Assembly (NCBI GenBank): GCA_903772945.1
Contig: CAICTM010000021.1
Span: 120,048-184,047, forward strand
Source of the DNA: Seminavis robusta
Taxonomy: Eukaryota > Bacillariophyta > Bacillariophyceae > Naviculales > Naviculaceae
Direction of reading: 5' to 3'
Length of the DNA stretch: 64,000 nt
Shown here: positions 1 through 10,749 of the stretch, in pieces
Layout of the letters: each line of letters starts with the position of its first letter
How positions within the stretch are numbered: position 1 is the first letter of the stretch
The notes under the pieces: generated by a model
What the model was told of the DNA's origin: nothing
The model's database searches: none
What the model saw: the letters and a program-made list of their open reading frames with translations, nothing else
Made by a program: the position numbers and the translations under genes

Positions 1-695
1 GAGGTAGCAACCTTGGCTTCGTTCCTTCCGGTATCTTGGGGCGATTGTGACTTGGGAAACACTGGCTGACCTCTATCGTCAAGGTCTTGCTCCTCTTCTA
101 CAGTCTGTTTTATTCTGGCAGCATCAGCATCCTGATCGTGATCTGGCGAGGGGCTTTCGTCCGTTCTCCGTTGTGGTGCTTTGTCGGTCGGTTTATCTTG
201 AGGCGGCCATTCTGCCTTCTCCACGGTCTGTACGGAAGGATAGAGGTTCATTCGGGCATTCGAATTATTAATTGACTCGTCAGCGTCATGTTCCGTAACC
301 TTGTCGAGGGAAGGATACATGGATGCGTGAATTTCTGGGGTGACGGATGAAATACAGGATCCGGTATAGTTGGGATCCAGGACGATGTCAACAGGGAATT
401 GTGGCAGCATGGCGCGTCCATGCTGCTCAATGACATCTCTGGCACTGTGGGTCTGAACGAAAAGTCTTGGTGCCTGCATGTGTTTGCTATTGACCACTCC
501 GTTACCGGTAGCTTTAGTGATACACACAGGTGATATTAGTGGTGTTGGGAGATCATGGATGGCAATCTGTTGCGCTTCTGCCGCAACCGACTCTTCCTTG
601 ACAGTCGAGACTAGTACTGATATTTCCCGTGACACTTCATCCGACAGGGCTCGCTCATTGTTTTGCATGTCTGTTTCTTCCTCCTCCTTCGACAT
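1..695 (-). CDS. LRR receptor-like membrane protein, N-terminal cytoplasmic part (partial)
   Basis: An open reading frame with no stop runs from an ATG at 695 to the left window edge (231 codons plus two bases). The product starts MSKEEEETDMQNNE and is polar, acidic and low in hydrophobic residues. It matches the N-terminal regions of the two intact LRR genes in this window. SARDVIEQH (about residues 83-91) corresponds to SARDVMEQN in the gene at 11618 and GAKNVIAQH in the gene at 3203. CISSVT followed by SMYPS corresponds to ISSIT...SMYPS in both. It is therefore read as the cytoplasmic tail of a third paralogue whose membrane span and LRR ectodomain lie outside the window. It is transcribed away from the paralogue at 3203. 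The start is the first in-frame ATG. The assignment is by similarity to neighbours; no LRR is visible here. Confidence 0.75.
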   Translation of the reverse strand, partial: MSKEEEETDMQNNERALSDEVSREISVLVSTVKEESVAAEAQQIAIHDLPTPLISPVCITKATGNGVVNSKHMQAPRLFVQTHSARDVIEQHGRAMLPQFPVDIVLDPNYTGSCISSVTPEIHASMYPSLDKVTEHDADESINNSNARMNLYPSVQTVEKAEWPPQDKPTDKAPQRRTDESPSPDHDQDADAARIKQTVEEEQDLDDRGQPVFPKSQSPQDTGRNEAKVAT

Positions 696-3202
696 GCTAT
701 TTTGAAAACTCTCCGACAGACAGCAACTCCAGCAAAGAGCAGGAGGGTAGCAGCGTGGTTACTGTGTGCAATCAGCCACCAGACAAGGGTTGATCACCTT
801 TCGGCTGGCTATGATAGCTGGCTTCCGTATGCATATGGATTGCCTCCCCAGACTACTCTAGCGGAACCGGTACAGCCCCTTTTGCTCTGGTTGACGTCTC
901 AGTACGTAATACTTTTCAATGGCTGATGAAGTGAGTGCGATGCTCTTATGCTGCTCTTTCGATATTCTGGATAAAAAACTACATCAGTCTAAAAACCCCT
1001 TATTAACCTCGATTGAGCGTCGCGGTGTGGCCTATCAAAGAAGAGCTTTGGATTTTCTTTTTGGTTCTTTTTCTCCCCTCGTCTCCGAAAGCTATCTGTT
1101 GCAAGTTGCAAGCCGACATTCTTTACAGCGTAGATAAAAAGATTCTGAGACTACTGTATTTCCGAACCTTCAACCAGAGTTAGTGGCTTATGCACTATGC
1201 ACCAGCTATGCACCTGAATTTGCGACGGAACTTGGAGTAGCCAAATTAAAGCAATTGCAAGAAAGCAAGCCCAAACCTTGTAAAACTGAATAACTGTCCA
1301 GAGTCCAGAGAACTCCGGAAACATCCATTTATTAGCTGGATCTTACACGTAGCCGGATACGGTGCACGCCTCCCTTGATATTAAGCACATTGGAGATAAG
1401 ATGGCAAGTGCTGAGACTTGCTGGAATGCTAAGATACTGGAGACACTCAGATCTGCACTATCATAGAGAGCTCATAGAGCTAAGATATTCAGAGCATTCA
1501 ACACCGGGTTCACCCATAGCACAAAACCCAAATGGTTGGCATCGAGTATCGCCGGCCGACCTGAATCGACTGAGTCAAATGGGTTTAGCGACCATGTGGC
1601 TCGCGCAAATCCGAGCTGTTTGCGCAGCCCAAACAGCCGACCCAAACCCATTTGACTCATTGGATTCAAATTTACTTAAGGAGAAGAATTGCCACATCAT
1701 CAATGACATGATTCTAACATCATAATAGGAGCGTTGAGGTTCTCTTTCGCGAGCAAGCATAGCCTAGCAGCGAGGATGTCAAGCCATCGAGCATTTGGGT
1801 TTTGTGCTATGGGTGACCCCGGTGTTGAATGCTCTCAGTGAGTACTCTCCCTTGGGCGCATAAGAGATTGAGAAATGATACATTGAAAATTTCTCCAAGA
1901 AAAGATACCTTTTAATAAAATAGGCACCAAATGGAAAATTTTCGCACAAAAATGCTCTTTGCTCTCTTCACCTAAAGGGTGTGGCATATCATATGCTTAG
2001 AGTAAGGTGGGAAGCAGAGTAGAATTGTTCCATATCACTCTTTCCCTACTAGTAGTCAGAGTATTTGTTATGATACTACATTACACTGGTGGTGGATCCT
2101 GAGCTTAGTTATTATAAGTTCAGTATGAATATTTGTGATACGTACTGCTAAGATTCCCCCAGTACTGCAGCAACCTTATATGTGATAGCTTAATATCAAG
2201 GGAAATGTGTATTGTAATCCAACGTAGATTTGGTGGGAGAAATGCTGAAGAACACTAATCCAGAAATCAAAAATTGTGATGGTTCAGTTGCCAGCTTTTG
2301 TCTTTTGTTGCCGGCTGTTTTCATTATTCAAGCTTAGTGGACACTGGCAATAGTCTATAATACCGGTACCCGCAAGACTGGTAAAATGTCATCAAGCTGC
2401 CAGCTGGCAGAATGATTCTGTTGAGGAGCAATGGCCCCCGATCTGATTATTAGTCTAGATGATGATGATGATGAATGAGGGTCAACAGTAAGTTGCTGTT
2501 TCCTTCAAACACAATGTGACATCATCTATCTATTTTGATCCAAGATCGAAAGAACGCTACAGGTCCGAACTGGTAAGATCACTGAGTGCTCTGGCAACTT
2601 CACGAGAAGATACCCCATGCGAACCGCTACTCAAAGACAATACGCCATGGGGAACCGAAAGACTAAAGGAGGACTCCCGCGCTTCAACTTGGCCCGGGAT
2701 TTCATCACGCCATTTCTCGTGTTGTTGTCTTCATAACACCTTTTATTGTGCCAGTCTATTGATAACCCACCCATTCATTGGAAAGAGGCAGAGACGACAT
2801 AGTTGTTTGAGTGTTCATAGTGTTGGAGAAGAGGCATCAGGTATTGGCTTGAAAAAGAAGAGAGAACGACAAGGAGAGCAAGTTTTATTTCCAACAACCA
2901 AAGGCAACAAGAAGTCACCTTTTTGATTTTCCCATTTCTTCCATTGGATTCTTGCGCCTCTAGCAAGAGAGTAAGTCATTCCTCGATCGTCTTGTGTCAG
3001 TCATGTCCTCTCTTCTTAGAGCCTCCTTGGCTTGATTGACTATGATGATTGTATGTCTCTGATCTGATCTAAGCCAAGCAAGCGGATGTGGCTCTAACAA
3101 TTGTCTCTTAGTTTTATTCATCATCATCAGACGGATAGGATTCGATTCCCATCCAACCCAACGATCGACACGACGAGAGAGACAGTCATCCACTTACTTA
3201 CC
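696..3202. other. Intergenic region between divergent LRR genes
   Basis: No convincing coding frame is seen. The short open frames (for example 1375-1725 and 2516-2926) lack family features and lie in AT-rich or repeat sequence. The stretch holds a nested inverted repeat (1491-1835, listed separately) and a short GAT microsatellite at about 2459-2475. It must contain the promoters of both flanking LRR genes, but no motif can be assigned. Confidence 0.6.
1491..1835. repeat. Nested inverted repeat, MITE-like
   Basis: The outer arms 1491-1534 and 1792-1835 are reverse complements over 44 bp with one mismatch. Inside lies a second hairpin, with arms 1571-1586 and 1644-1659 (16 bp, perfect) and a further inner pair GCGCAAA (1603-1609) and TTTGCGC (1619-1625). 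The size of about 345 bp, terminal inverted repeats and absence of a coding frame fit a non-autonomous DNA transposon. No clear target-site duplication is visible, so the element boundaries are uncertain. Confidence 0.6.
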
Positions 3203-6200
3203 ATGAGAGAAGAAGAAGACCAGGAGAGCCACAAGACGCCGGACGACACTCCTCCGCCAAGTTTTACCGGTACGGAAAGAATGTCAGAAGGAGACTACTC
3301 CCAAGAAGGAGATTCCTCAGAGCTGATCACTCACGAGTCGGTTACGGTGGGTGGAGATGCTGATCCTCTGGCGGCTCCTTTTTCTCCCGATCAATTGGGA
3401 GTTGCCTTATTGGGTGAGACTACTAAACTTCCCGCCAAGTCCACCGGAGCCAAGAATGTGATTGCGCAGCACAATCAGGAAGATCTCGCCAAGTATCCCA
3501 CTGAAGTCTACCAGTATCCCAAGACAGGCGGCGGCGATGCCAACTCGTGCATTTCCTCCATTACGGAACTACCGGATATCCTTTCCTCCAAATCCATGTA
3601 CCCGTCTTTGGAATCACTCATGCAAATCGAAGACAAGGAAGAGCCCGCCTCAGCGGCGGCCATGCTCAGTACCGTTCAAGAAGGAGACGATGAAGAGACG
3701 GATGGAGCTCACAAGTCACGGATCAGTAGTGGTGGAGGTACCTTGACATCTTCTTCGACAGCGGGACGAAGTCATACAGTCAAGCTAGAACAAGTGCCCA
3801 AAGAGACAGCACCGCCACAAGATGATGATGGAATCCATGATATTCAAACCATCGTGGCCGAGGAGGATCACACGTTGGGAGGATCCACCCTGACCCCGGC
3901 ATCCGGTGTCACTCCCGCGAATTCTGTCGTCTGGAGACTCATGGAACGCCACAACCAAAACAGCACTCAGGAACGAATGAGCACCGAGGATCTGCTACTA
4001 AACAATAATAGTGGCACCCAGGAGGACCTTCAAGACACGCCCCTGGTTTCCCACCACGACCACAAGAAAAAATCGGACACTTTCCCTGCAGGCCAACCAC
4101 CCCAATCTGTGGTATCGGAACTTTCCTCGATTTATGCCGGTCTCTCTGCCGAATCACCTTCCTCCTTGTCCCTGACGACAGCCAGCAAGGGCACCAGCAC
4201 ACACCATACCGGATCCTCCTCTTCCACTGGATATGCCTTTGTCCCTCCTCCAAACAGTGCAACATCACCCGACATTGTTCCCCAGGCTCCAGTCTCGTCC
4301 AAGGCAAGTATTACCAGTCATGCTACTACTGGTAGCAATACTGCTAGTGCCATGACCTCCAAGAATCCAAAATCCTTGACCGTGGTGCAAGAAGAATATC
4401 ATCACAATCTCTTGTCGTATCATCCCGACACTCGCTCGGTCGGGTCCAACCCGGTGGACGAGCCTTCTGTCGCCACCTACCGCAGCCATGGGAGCAACAG
4501 CACTCCCGGAGCCTCTCATGTGGATAGCTTGAACTCCATGGAGCATCGTGTCCAGGTCAAGGTCGCGGGAGCCTTTTCCGCTTCGGGGGAAGATGATGCC
4601 GCGGCCAAGGTGAAAAAGGCAATGAAGGAATCCATGAATCATAATAATATCATTCCAACCAAGACGACCATTGGCATGGCGCTGGCGGCCAATGCACCTC
4701 CCGCCATTCCTGATGAACAAAAACAACCCATGACGACTAACAAGGCCTTGGATGCCAACGACAGTCCTCCTCTAGGGACGACGGATCCGGTGGACATGGA
4801 CGGCAAGGTCAATGCGCTCAATGGGACTGTGCAAGGCAGCAGCGATGCTGTGGATCAGCAACAGCAGCAACAGCGGGCACCGCGTCTCCCGGTGGGTCTC
4901 CCATTGGCACAATCCAATCGTCCTAGTGCCAGCATGGCCGATCCAGAAGCAGGCAACAATGTCGTTACGACAACGTCCGGTGATGTGCCCGAAAGTGGAG
5001 GAGACAACAATGATGGCAATGACGACGGTGATGCAAGCTTGGCTCGTGCCACACCGGTAGACCAACCGGACTTGCAAGTCGCCGAGTCCATGGACAGCCG
5101 ACGCGATAAGACGCACGGAGTCGAGTTGTGGGGGGGCTGTGTGGTGCCTACACTGGCACTGTACATTGCAGCATCGATTGCTTGTGGTGGGCTGTTTGCC
5201 ATTGGAGTTGCCATTTTGGTAGCCGTGATCCAGCAAGACAACTCTGCCGCCGCCGACGAGTCCCTGAGCTCTGCCGACTACGCACTACGAACCAAGGCTG
5301 GCGACGAGATCAAGATTCACTTGGAAGCTGTGCTGGGACAAGACTTTTTCCCCGTTGACCCCACGGGTATTCAGCCGGAAACTACTGCCTTTGATTGGTT
5401 GATATATGAGGATCCCCTACAGATGAATCGAACCGCGCCCAACTTGTTGCAACGATTCTTGGTGGTCTACTTTTACATGATCATGACGGAGGAGGGGCCC
5501 TGGAAGAACTGCAACCCACCGGACAAGAACCAATCTCGTCACACCAACGTTGACTTGTGCTACTATGAGGGTCTCTTGGGAGATGGAGTACACCCAGAAA
5601 AAACTGCGTACAGATACACCGTATTCTTTTCCCACTACGACGAGATTCTGGCTACTCGTTGGCTGACAGGTTCTCATGAGTGTCACTGGGCAGGTCTCTT
5701 CTGTGACCAAGAGAAGAACATTGCGGCAATTCATTTGGGTAAGTAGAGTGGACCCATCACGTGGCTCGGATGGTTTGGCTCTGCAACCCACATCGCTGAC
5801 CTCTCGTTTATCTTTCTGCCAATTTCAGATGACATGCAATTGAACGGGACCCTCCCAATCGAGATTGCCCACCTGGAGAGCTTGACTTCTCTTTCGCTTG
5901 CAAACAATCAGTTGAGTGGTCCACTGCCTTCCGAACTCGGTAGTGTTAAGGGACTAACCTACATGGATTTGAACTTCAATCAGTTCACTGGCGAATTCCC
6001 CGAGGAGTGGTGGGATTTGAAAGGCTTACGCCACCTCAACCTTGGCTTCAATGCTCTTCAAATGGGTCGTCTTCCCGCGGAGGTTGGAGATCTTTCCAAA
6101 CTAGAGTTTCTCCGTTTGGATGGCAGTGGCGTGACGGGAACGTTGCCCAAGGAACTCTTTGAATTGACCAAATTGGGTAAGTTGGTCTGCCGAACGAATG

Positions 6201-6932
6201 TTCTCTCGTGCGGTGCCAATGCTGTCTCTCACATACTGTTCATTTGTCCGACTCCGTTTGACTTCTTTGCTGCCTTAGATTGGTTGATACTTCAATACAA
6301 TGCTCTCACAGGAACTCTCCCAACCGAAGTTGGTTTGCTCCACGAGAACCTCCAGTTCTTCGGCGTGGGCTTTAATAACGAGTTAGTGGGGATGATCCCC
6401 ACCGAGGTTGCCTTGATGACGAGTCTCGTTGAGTTGGGCATGTCTAAATGCTCGTTTTCGGGTACCGTTCCCGAGGAGCTTTTGTTCGGCTTGACGCAAC
6501 TGAACGGGTGGTTTTTGGACTATAACCGCCTCACAGGGACCATCAGCAGTAAGTGTTGTTGTTGTGTTCACAAAATTGTATGTAGACGAAATGCCTCACC
6601 CCATTCTCTTTGTCTGATTGGATACCGTAGCCAACTTTGCTCAGTTGACGTCACTCAGCTATTTGCTCTTGTCTCACAATCCTATCACGGGGACCGTGCC
6701 CACTGAGCTTGGCTTGTTGTCTGTTTTGCAACGTGTGGATTTGGATGACACGGATCTGATGGGCACCATGCCGGACGAGTTGTGTTTTCTCCGCGCGCCT
6801 CACTCACTGAGCAAGCTCAAGGCGGATTGCGAGCCCTTGTCGAATGGGTTTATTCCCATGGAATGTCCGGCGCAATGCTGCACGAAGTGCTGCAATCAAG
6901 AATCGGGTACCTGCACCAAGACTACCGCGTAG
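3203..6932 (+). CDS. LRR receptor-like single-pass membrane protein, four exons
   Basis: Exons 3203-5738, 5829-6176, 6279-6548 and 6631-6932 give 1151 residues; all junctions are GT-AG and keep frame. ATG 3203 is chosen because the upstream extension to 3101 has only a TTG. Residues 1-640 are polar, Ser/Thr/Gln-rich and presumably cytoplasmic. A transmembrane segment lies at about 644-675 (GGCVVPTLALYIAASIACGG...). The juxtamembrane ectodomain has WLIYEDPLQMNRTAPNLLQR and CYYEG, as in diatom LRR proteins. LRRs of the plant type (LxxLxLxxNQLSGxLPxEL) fill about 846-1110, and a Cys cluster CCTKCCN ends the chain. There is no kinase domain, so signalling would need a partner. Intron positions and phases equal those of the gene at 11618, so the two are duplicates. 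Ligand and function are unknown. Confidence 0.88.
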
Positions 6933-7233
6933 AGACACCACATGAATATTTTGGTACGACTTTACCATCTTGACGATCTGGGGATCTTTGGACAGCTTCA
7001 AGGGCGGAGACCTTTGACAGAACGCCGAGATTCCAAATACGAGACACCTGCATGTTTACACACAATCTATGGCTTAGAAAAAGAAAGAGACATTCGCACC
7101 TACACAGACACGGATCCACTCCAACTATAGATACGTTTGCTTTAGCCTCCTCATCTCGGCTCAGGAGACTGTCACTCCTTCCAAGATGAGTAAAACCTAC
7201 AGTTCATGTTTCATAGTTCCAATCTATCTATTT

Positions 7234-8115
7234 CTATTTCTTGTCCTTTGCAATGATGGCCAACAACTCGTTTGCCAATTCGGGTGTGGCGGCACCAAAG
7301 AAGGATCGTTTCATGACATCTAGTTCGGTATTGCTAAAGTCTGAGGCTTCTATGTCTCGGGTGAGCCCTCCCGCTTCTTGAATCAGCAACTTTCCAGCGG
7401 CAAAGTCCCAAATTTTGGGTCCCAACCCCGTGTCCCAGGATCCTTCTTCAAAGGCCGCATCCACACGTCCAGCCGCAACGTTGGCCATTACCAATCCGGT
7501 GGATCCCAGGATGCGTAGATTGCGGACTCCTGTTTGCAAGATGGCAGCTTGTAGATTGCAGAATCGGGCGACTTCGACGGATCCTCGCCCGTATCCGGGG
7601 TCCATGGTAATGACGGCTTGTTTCAGCGATTTGGTTTGTGAGACTTGTAGCGGAGTGGGCGCTCCTCCCTTGGCAATGAGAAAGGCTCCTTGACCCTTTG
7701 TGGCGTAAAAGAGTTCGTCATGATATGGATCATAGACGACCGCCACTTGGACAATCTTTTGTTCCAAGAAACTGAGAATGACACAACTCAGTTTGAGCGA
7801 ATGAACAAAGTTGGTCGTCCCATCAATCGGGTCAATCGTCCACGTGGGATCGTCCGTCAATTCGTACTTGGCGGATCCATTCGATTCTTCTCCAATAATC
7901 TTGTGAGCGGGAAACTTTTCCTGAAGCAACTTCACAATCAATTCCTCGCACTTTTGATCCGTCTCCGTCACCAAATCCGTCGAATTGCTCTTTTCTTGCA
8001 GAGCACCCGCACTGCCCAACGCACCCACAATGGTCGATCCAGCCAAACGAGCTGCTTCTTGGGCCACTGAGAGAACCAGAGACAAGTCAGTTGCCGATGC
8101 TGTTGTATCACTCAT
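7234..8115 (-). CDS. Inositol monophosphatase family protein
   Basis: This is an intronless 293-residue protein, a normal length for the IMPase family. These Mg2+-dependent phosphatases hydrolyse myo-inositol monophosphates; relatives act on histidinol phosphate or other sugar phosphates. The metal-binding signatures are complete: GEES at residues 75-78, DPIDGT at 95-100 (both aspartates present) and WDFAAG at 236-241. No signal or transit peptide is obvious, so it is probably cytosolic. The ATG at 8115 is followed by a Ser/Thr/Ala-rich leader typical of a true N-terminus. It converges with the LRR gene ending at 6932, leaving about 300 bp with no further gene. The exact substrate cannot be fixed from sequence. 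Confidence 0.92.
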   Translation of the reverse strand: MSDTTASATDLSLVLSVAQEAARLAGSTIVGALGSAGALQEKSNSTDLVTETDQKCEELIVKLLQEKFPAHKIIGEESNGSAKYELTDDPTWTIDPIDGTTNFVHSLKLSCVILSFLEQKIVQVAVVYDPYHDELFYATKGQGAFLIAKGGAPTPLQVSQTKSLKQAVITMDPGYGRGSVEVARFCNLQAAILQTGVRNLRILGSTGLVMANVAAGRVDAAFEEGSWDTGLGPKIWDFAAGKLLIQEAGGLTRDIEASDFSNTELDVMKRSFFGAATPELANELLAIIAKDKK

Positions 8116-9315
8116 CGTTGCCGCACATACAGTGTCTATTGGTGAATGTGCTACCGTACTGCTCTATGCCAGAAGACAGGGGACAAACAGATCTCGAAGC
8201 AAGCGTCCTTACCGGTATGTCATTGTCGTCGCCAAAAAGGCTCGATCGATCGAGGAAGCAATTCGAAAGGAAAATTCGAATTACACGAATTTATTCAATC
8301 GATCATTCACTATTTTGAATCGAATAGAAGGGGATCGAATAGATTCCATTATTTGAATCCAGTTGAGCTTTTAAAAATACTACATGTATTGGTACCTCTA
8401 GCAAGAATTCGTCGATGACATCTACCAGGTACTACTAGTAGTACATGTACAGTACCTGTTACCAGGTACGTCGTGCGGTACAGAGGTTGCTCGTCCCTGG
8501 GAGGGAGGGAAGGGCTACCATGAGCCAAACTATATCGTACTGATAGGTAGAGGCGAACAAAAGGCGGCTTCACGGATTTGGCCTTTGTGAGGTGTCTTCT
8601 GTCTTTTTGGAGTCCTCCTTCCGGGCAGAGGGTTCATCCCAAGTTGCCGCCTGAGCGCTATCACAACCATTCGGCTTTCTTGGGAGCGGAGCTGAAGACT
8701 CGTACCGGTACCCTGGGATCCACTGGACTCCCTCTCCTGTTTCGTAGGCTTCCTAAATTGCAAGGTTGAACGCGAGGTGAAAGATACGGTTTTGCTGTCT
8801 CCTCCTCCATGGATAGTCCCGTAGCTTCATTCAAGGGGCCATGCATTAGTTGGGCGGAAAACGATATTTCTACAAACGACCATAAGCAAGTTTTAAAGAA
8901 TTTCGAGTGTACATGTACGTACTCGTACGGCTTCATCTGGTTCGTCTGGGACGGTCTTGGTGAGGGTCTGAGCTTGCACAGTCAGCAATGACGGTTACGA
9001 CATTGGAGTGGTTTGTAGCTACGATGCATGCATAAGGCTAGCTATATGTAGCTTCGGCACTGTATCAGCGCCCGAAAGCCCCCACTCAGATGCGGCGTTT
9101 GTGAGAAACCCGGACAAAAACCACCCCATTGTGTTCGTGAGTTCGAACCCGGACCAACGACACCGGTAGATAGCGCGTTGAAACGAGACCTTGTTGCGCT
9201 GCTAAACCAAGACAAACCGATTCATGATTCCATTCCACAACAAGCCAAAAAGTTGCTTTTATTCCTTCATTCCTCTGTTAGTTAGTGCGTCTGCACGTTG
9301 TTTATACCGTATCTA
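8116..9315. other. Intergenic region
   Basis: No coding gene is supported. There are several short GTAC-containing palindromes (around 8380-8480 and 8910-8930). A degenerate pol III B-box-like string GGTTCGAACTC is present on the minus strand near 9140-9150. It has no foldable cloverleaf, so it could at most be a remnant of a tRNA-derived repeat. Confidence 0.5.
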
Positions 9316-10749
9316 CTACACTTCGACCATTTCAATGGCATCGTGTTCCTCCTCTAGTGGTATCGGTAATGCCGGCGGTGGTTGTGTCAATTTCAAGAAT
9401 GGTGGTGTGGTTGTTCCAACAGTGCCGGTTGGAGTAGTATTTTGCAAAAAGTCCATCATGGGAGGAAAGGTTGTAAAATCCTCCGCTGAAGGTTTCTTGA
9501 CGCCATCATCCACAATGACCAAATCAGGCAGCTCCACCGGATCACTATTATTCTGTTTGTCGCTTTTTTGTTTCTTGTTTGGTTGCTTTTGATTTCGTTT
9601 GGTCTTTGATTTGGATTTTGGTTTTGGTGGCGGTTTGAGTGGTGGCGGTTTGGTACTTGTGGTGGTTGTTGAGGACAAGAACAATCCTTGTGCTACTTTG
9701 TGTATGGGTTGTCGTGCCGTTTGCACGGCTTGTCCCAATTGTGTTTGTGCCGTTTGTAAGAATCCCAACAATTCCTTGACTTCGGAAATGACCTTGTGTG
9801 TTCGCTGTTCTTCCATATCCTTGGAGGTGGCATTGAGATATTGGGAATATTGTCGTGTACAGTGGGCACAACAAATGAGTCCCCCGGGGCCACCTTTCGG
9901 ACAGGCATCGTAGGGTGCTTCTAGATCGGACGTGTCGTAGGGGTGTTCGTTCCATTCAATGTCTCGTGCGAAAATTTCGGCCAATTGTTGTGGATTTTTC
10001 ATTGTGGGTGGCACCGTGGCAGTTTTGGGAATCACCACAATGGGAGTATTGTTAGTAGCTTGGTTGGATGATTGTGCAGTAGCTTGACTGTCATTGTTGT
10101 TGTTGTTGTTGTTGTCTGTATCGTCTTTTTTACTAGTAGTAGTACTGGTGGTGACCATATTAATTTTGGCCTTGTGTGGAACGACAGTTTCTTTTCTTTT
10201 TTTCTTGGGAGGTTCTTTGGGAGTCTTTTTGGGTCTGGTGCGTTGTTCCTGTTCAACAGCGCTGGGTTGTGAATTGACGCGTTCTTGTACGGCCAGTACG
10301 GAATTGAGAGATTCCTGATGTTCTTTTAATGCCTTGTCGTCTTTGGCTTTCTTGGCTCTTCGGACGCGTTCTCTGAGATATTTTAACTGTTTCTTCTTGG
10401 CAAACCATTCTTCTTCGCTCATGCCAATCCGAGACAACTTTTCCAACAAAATGGCGCGATTGCGAGCGCGGACTCCCGCACCAATCTTGGCCTTGTCGGC
10501 TGCCGAGCGAACCTTGCCCTTGTTCCAAGGTGTGTTGCCACGGTTCGCCTTGCTAATCTTGAGCTTGGAGTCCAGTGTATGTGCATACCCTCCATTCTCC
10601 GTCATGCGAGCTGCTGTGTCGGCCGTCAAACCATGCTGGGGACGTTTACTTGATTGTTGGGGCTTATTGCTCACTCCTCCTTCTTCTTCGTCTCCTTCTT
10701 CCTCCTCTTCCCCTTCTGGAACCCAACCATCCTCTTCATCGTCAGACAT
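9316..10749 (-). CDS. Nuclear-type protein with NUMOD3-like DNA-binding motif
   Basis: The 477-residue single-exon protein starts with an acidic stretch (MSDDEEDGWVPEGEEEEE). Residues 62-98 read KLKISKANRGNTPWNKGK followed by KAKIGAGVRARNR. This pattern is like the NUMOD3 modules found beside homing endonucleases and in some plant and algal proteins. A charged helical or coiled-coil region follows (about 110-150, LRERVRRAKKAKDDKALKE). Basic segments (PKKTPKEPPKKKRK) suit nuclear localisation. A Cys-rich patch with CxxC (CCAHC) lies near 280-297, and the rest is Asn/Thr/Gln/Pro-rich. No nuclease catalytic domain is seen. It is probably a DNA-binding or chromatin protein, and its role is unknown. 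The call rests on one short motif. Confidence 0.7.
   Translation of the reverse strand: MSDDEEDGWVPEGEEEEEGDEEEGGVSNKPQQSSKRPQHGLTADTAARMTENGGYAHTLDSKLKISKANRGNTPWNKGKVRSAADKAKIGAGVRARNRAILLEKLSRIGMSEEEWFAKKKQLKYLRERVRRAKKAKDDKALKEHQESLNSVLAVQERVNSQPSAVEQEQRTRPKKTPKEPPKKKRKETVVPHKAKINMVTTSTTTSKKDDTDNNNNNNNDSQATAQSSNQATNNTPIVVIPKTATVPPTMKNPQQLAEIFARDIEWNEHPYDTSDLEAPYDACPKGGPGGLICCAHCTRQYSQYLNATSKDMEEQRTHKVISEVKELLGFLQTAQTQLGQAVQTARQPIHKVAQGLFLSSTTTTSTKPPPLKPPPKPKSKSKTKRNQKQPNKKQKSDKQNNSDPVELPDLVIVDDGVKKPSAEDFTTFPPMMDFLQNTTPTGTVGTTTPPFLKLTQPPPALPIPLEEEHDAIEMVEV

Noticed and set aside
2516-2926. 136-codon plus-strand open frame
   Set aside because: No family motif, odd composition, no neighbours supporting it, and overlap with an equally long minus frame.
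9040-9200. tRNA-like B-box string (GGTTCGAACTC, minus strand) with a weak A-box-like segment
   Set aside because: The T-stem and acceptor stem do not pair and no cloverleaf can be drawn. At best it is an old tRNA-derived fragment.
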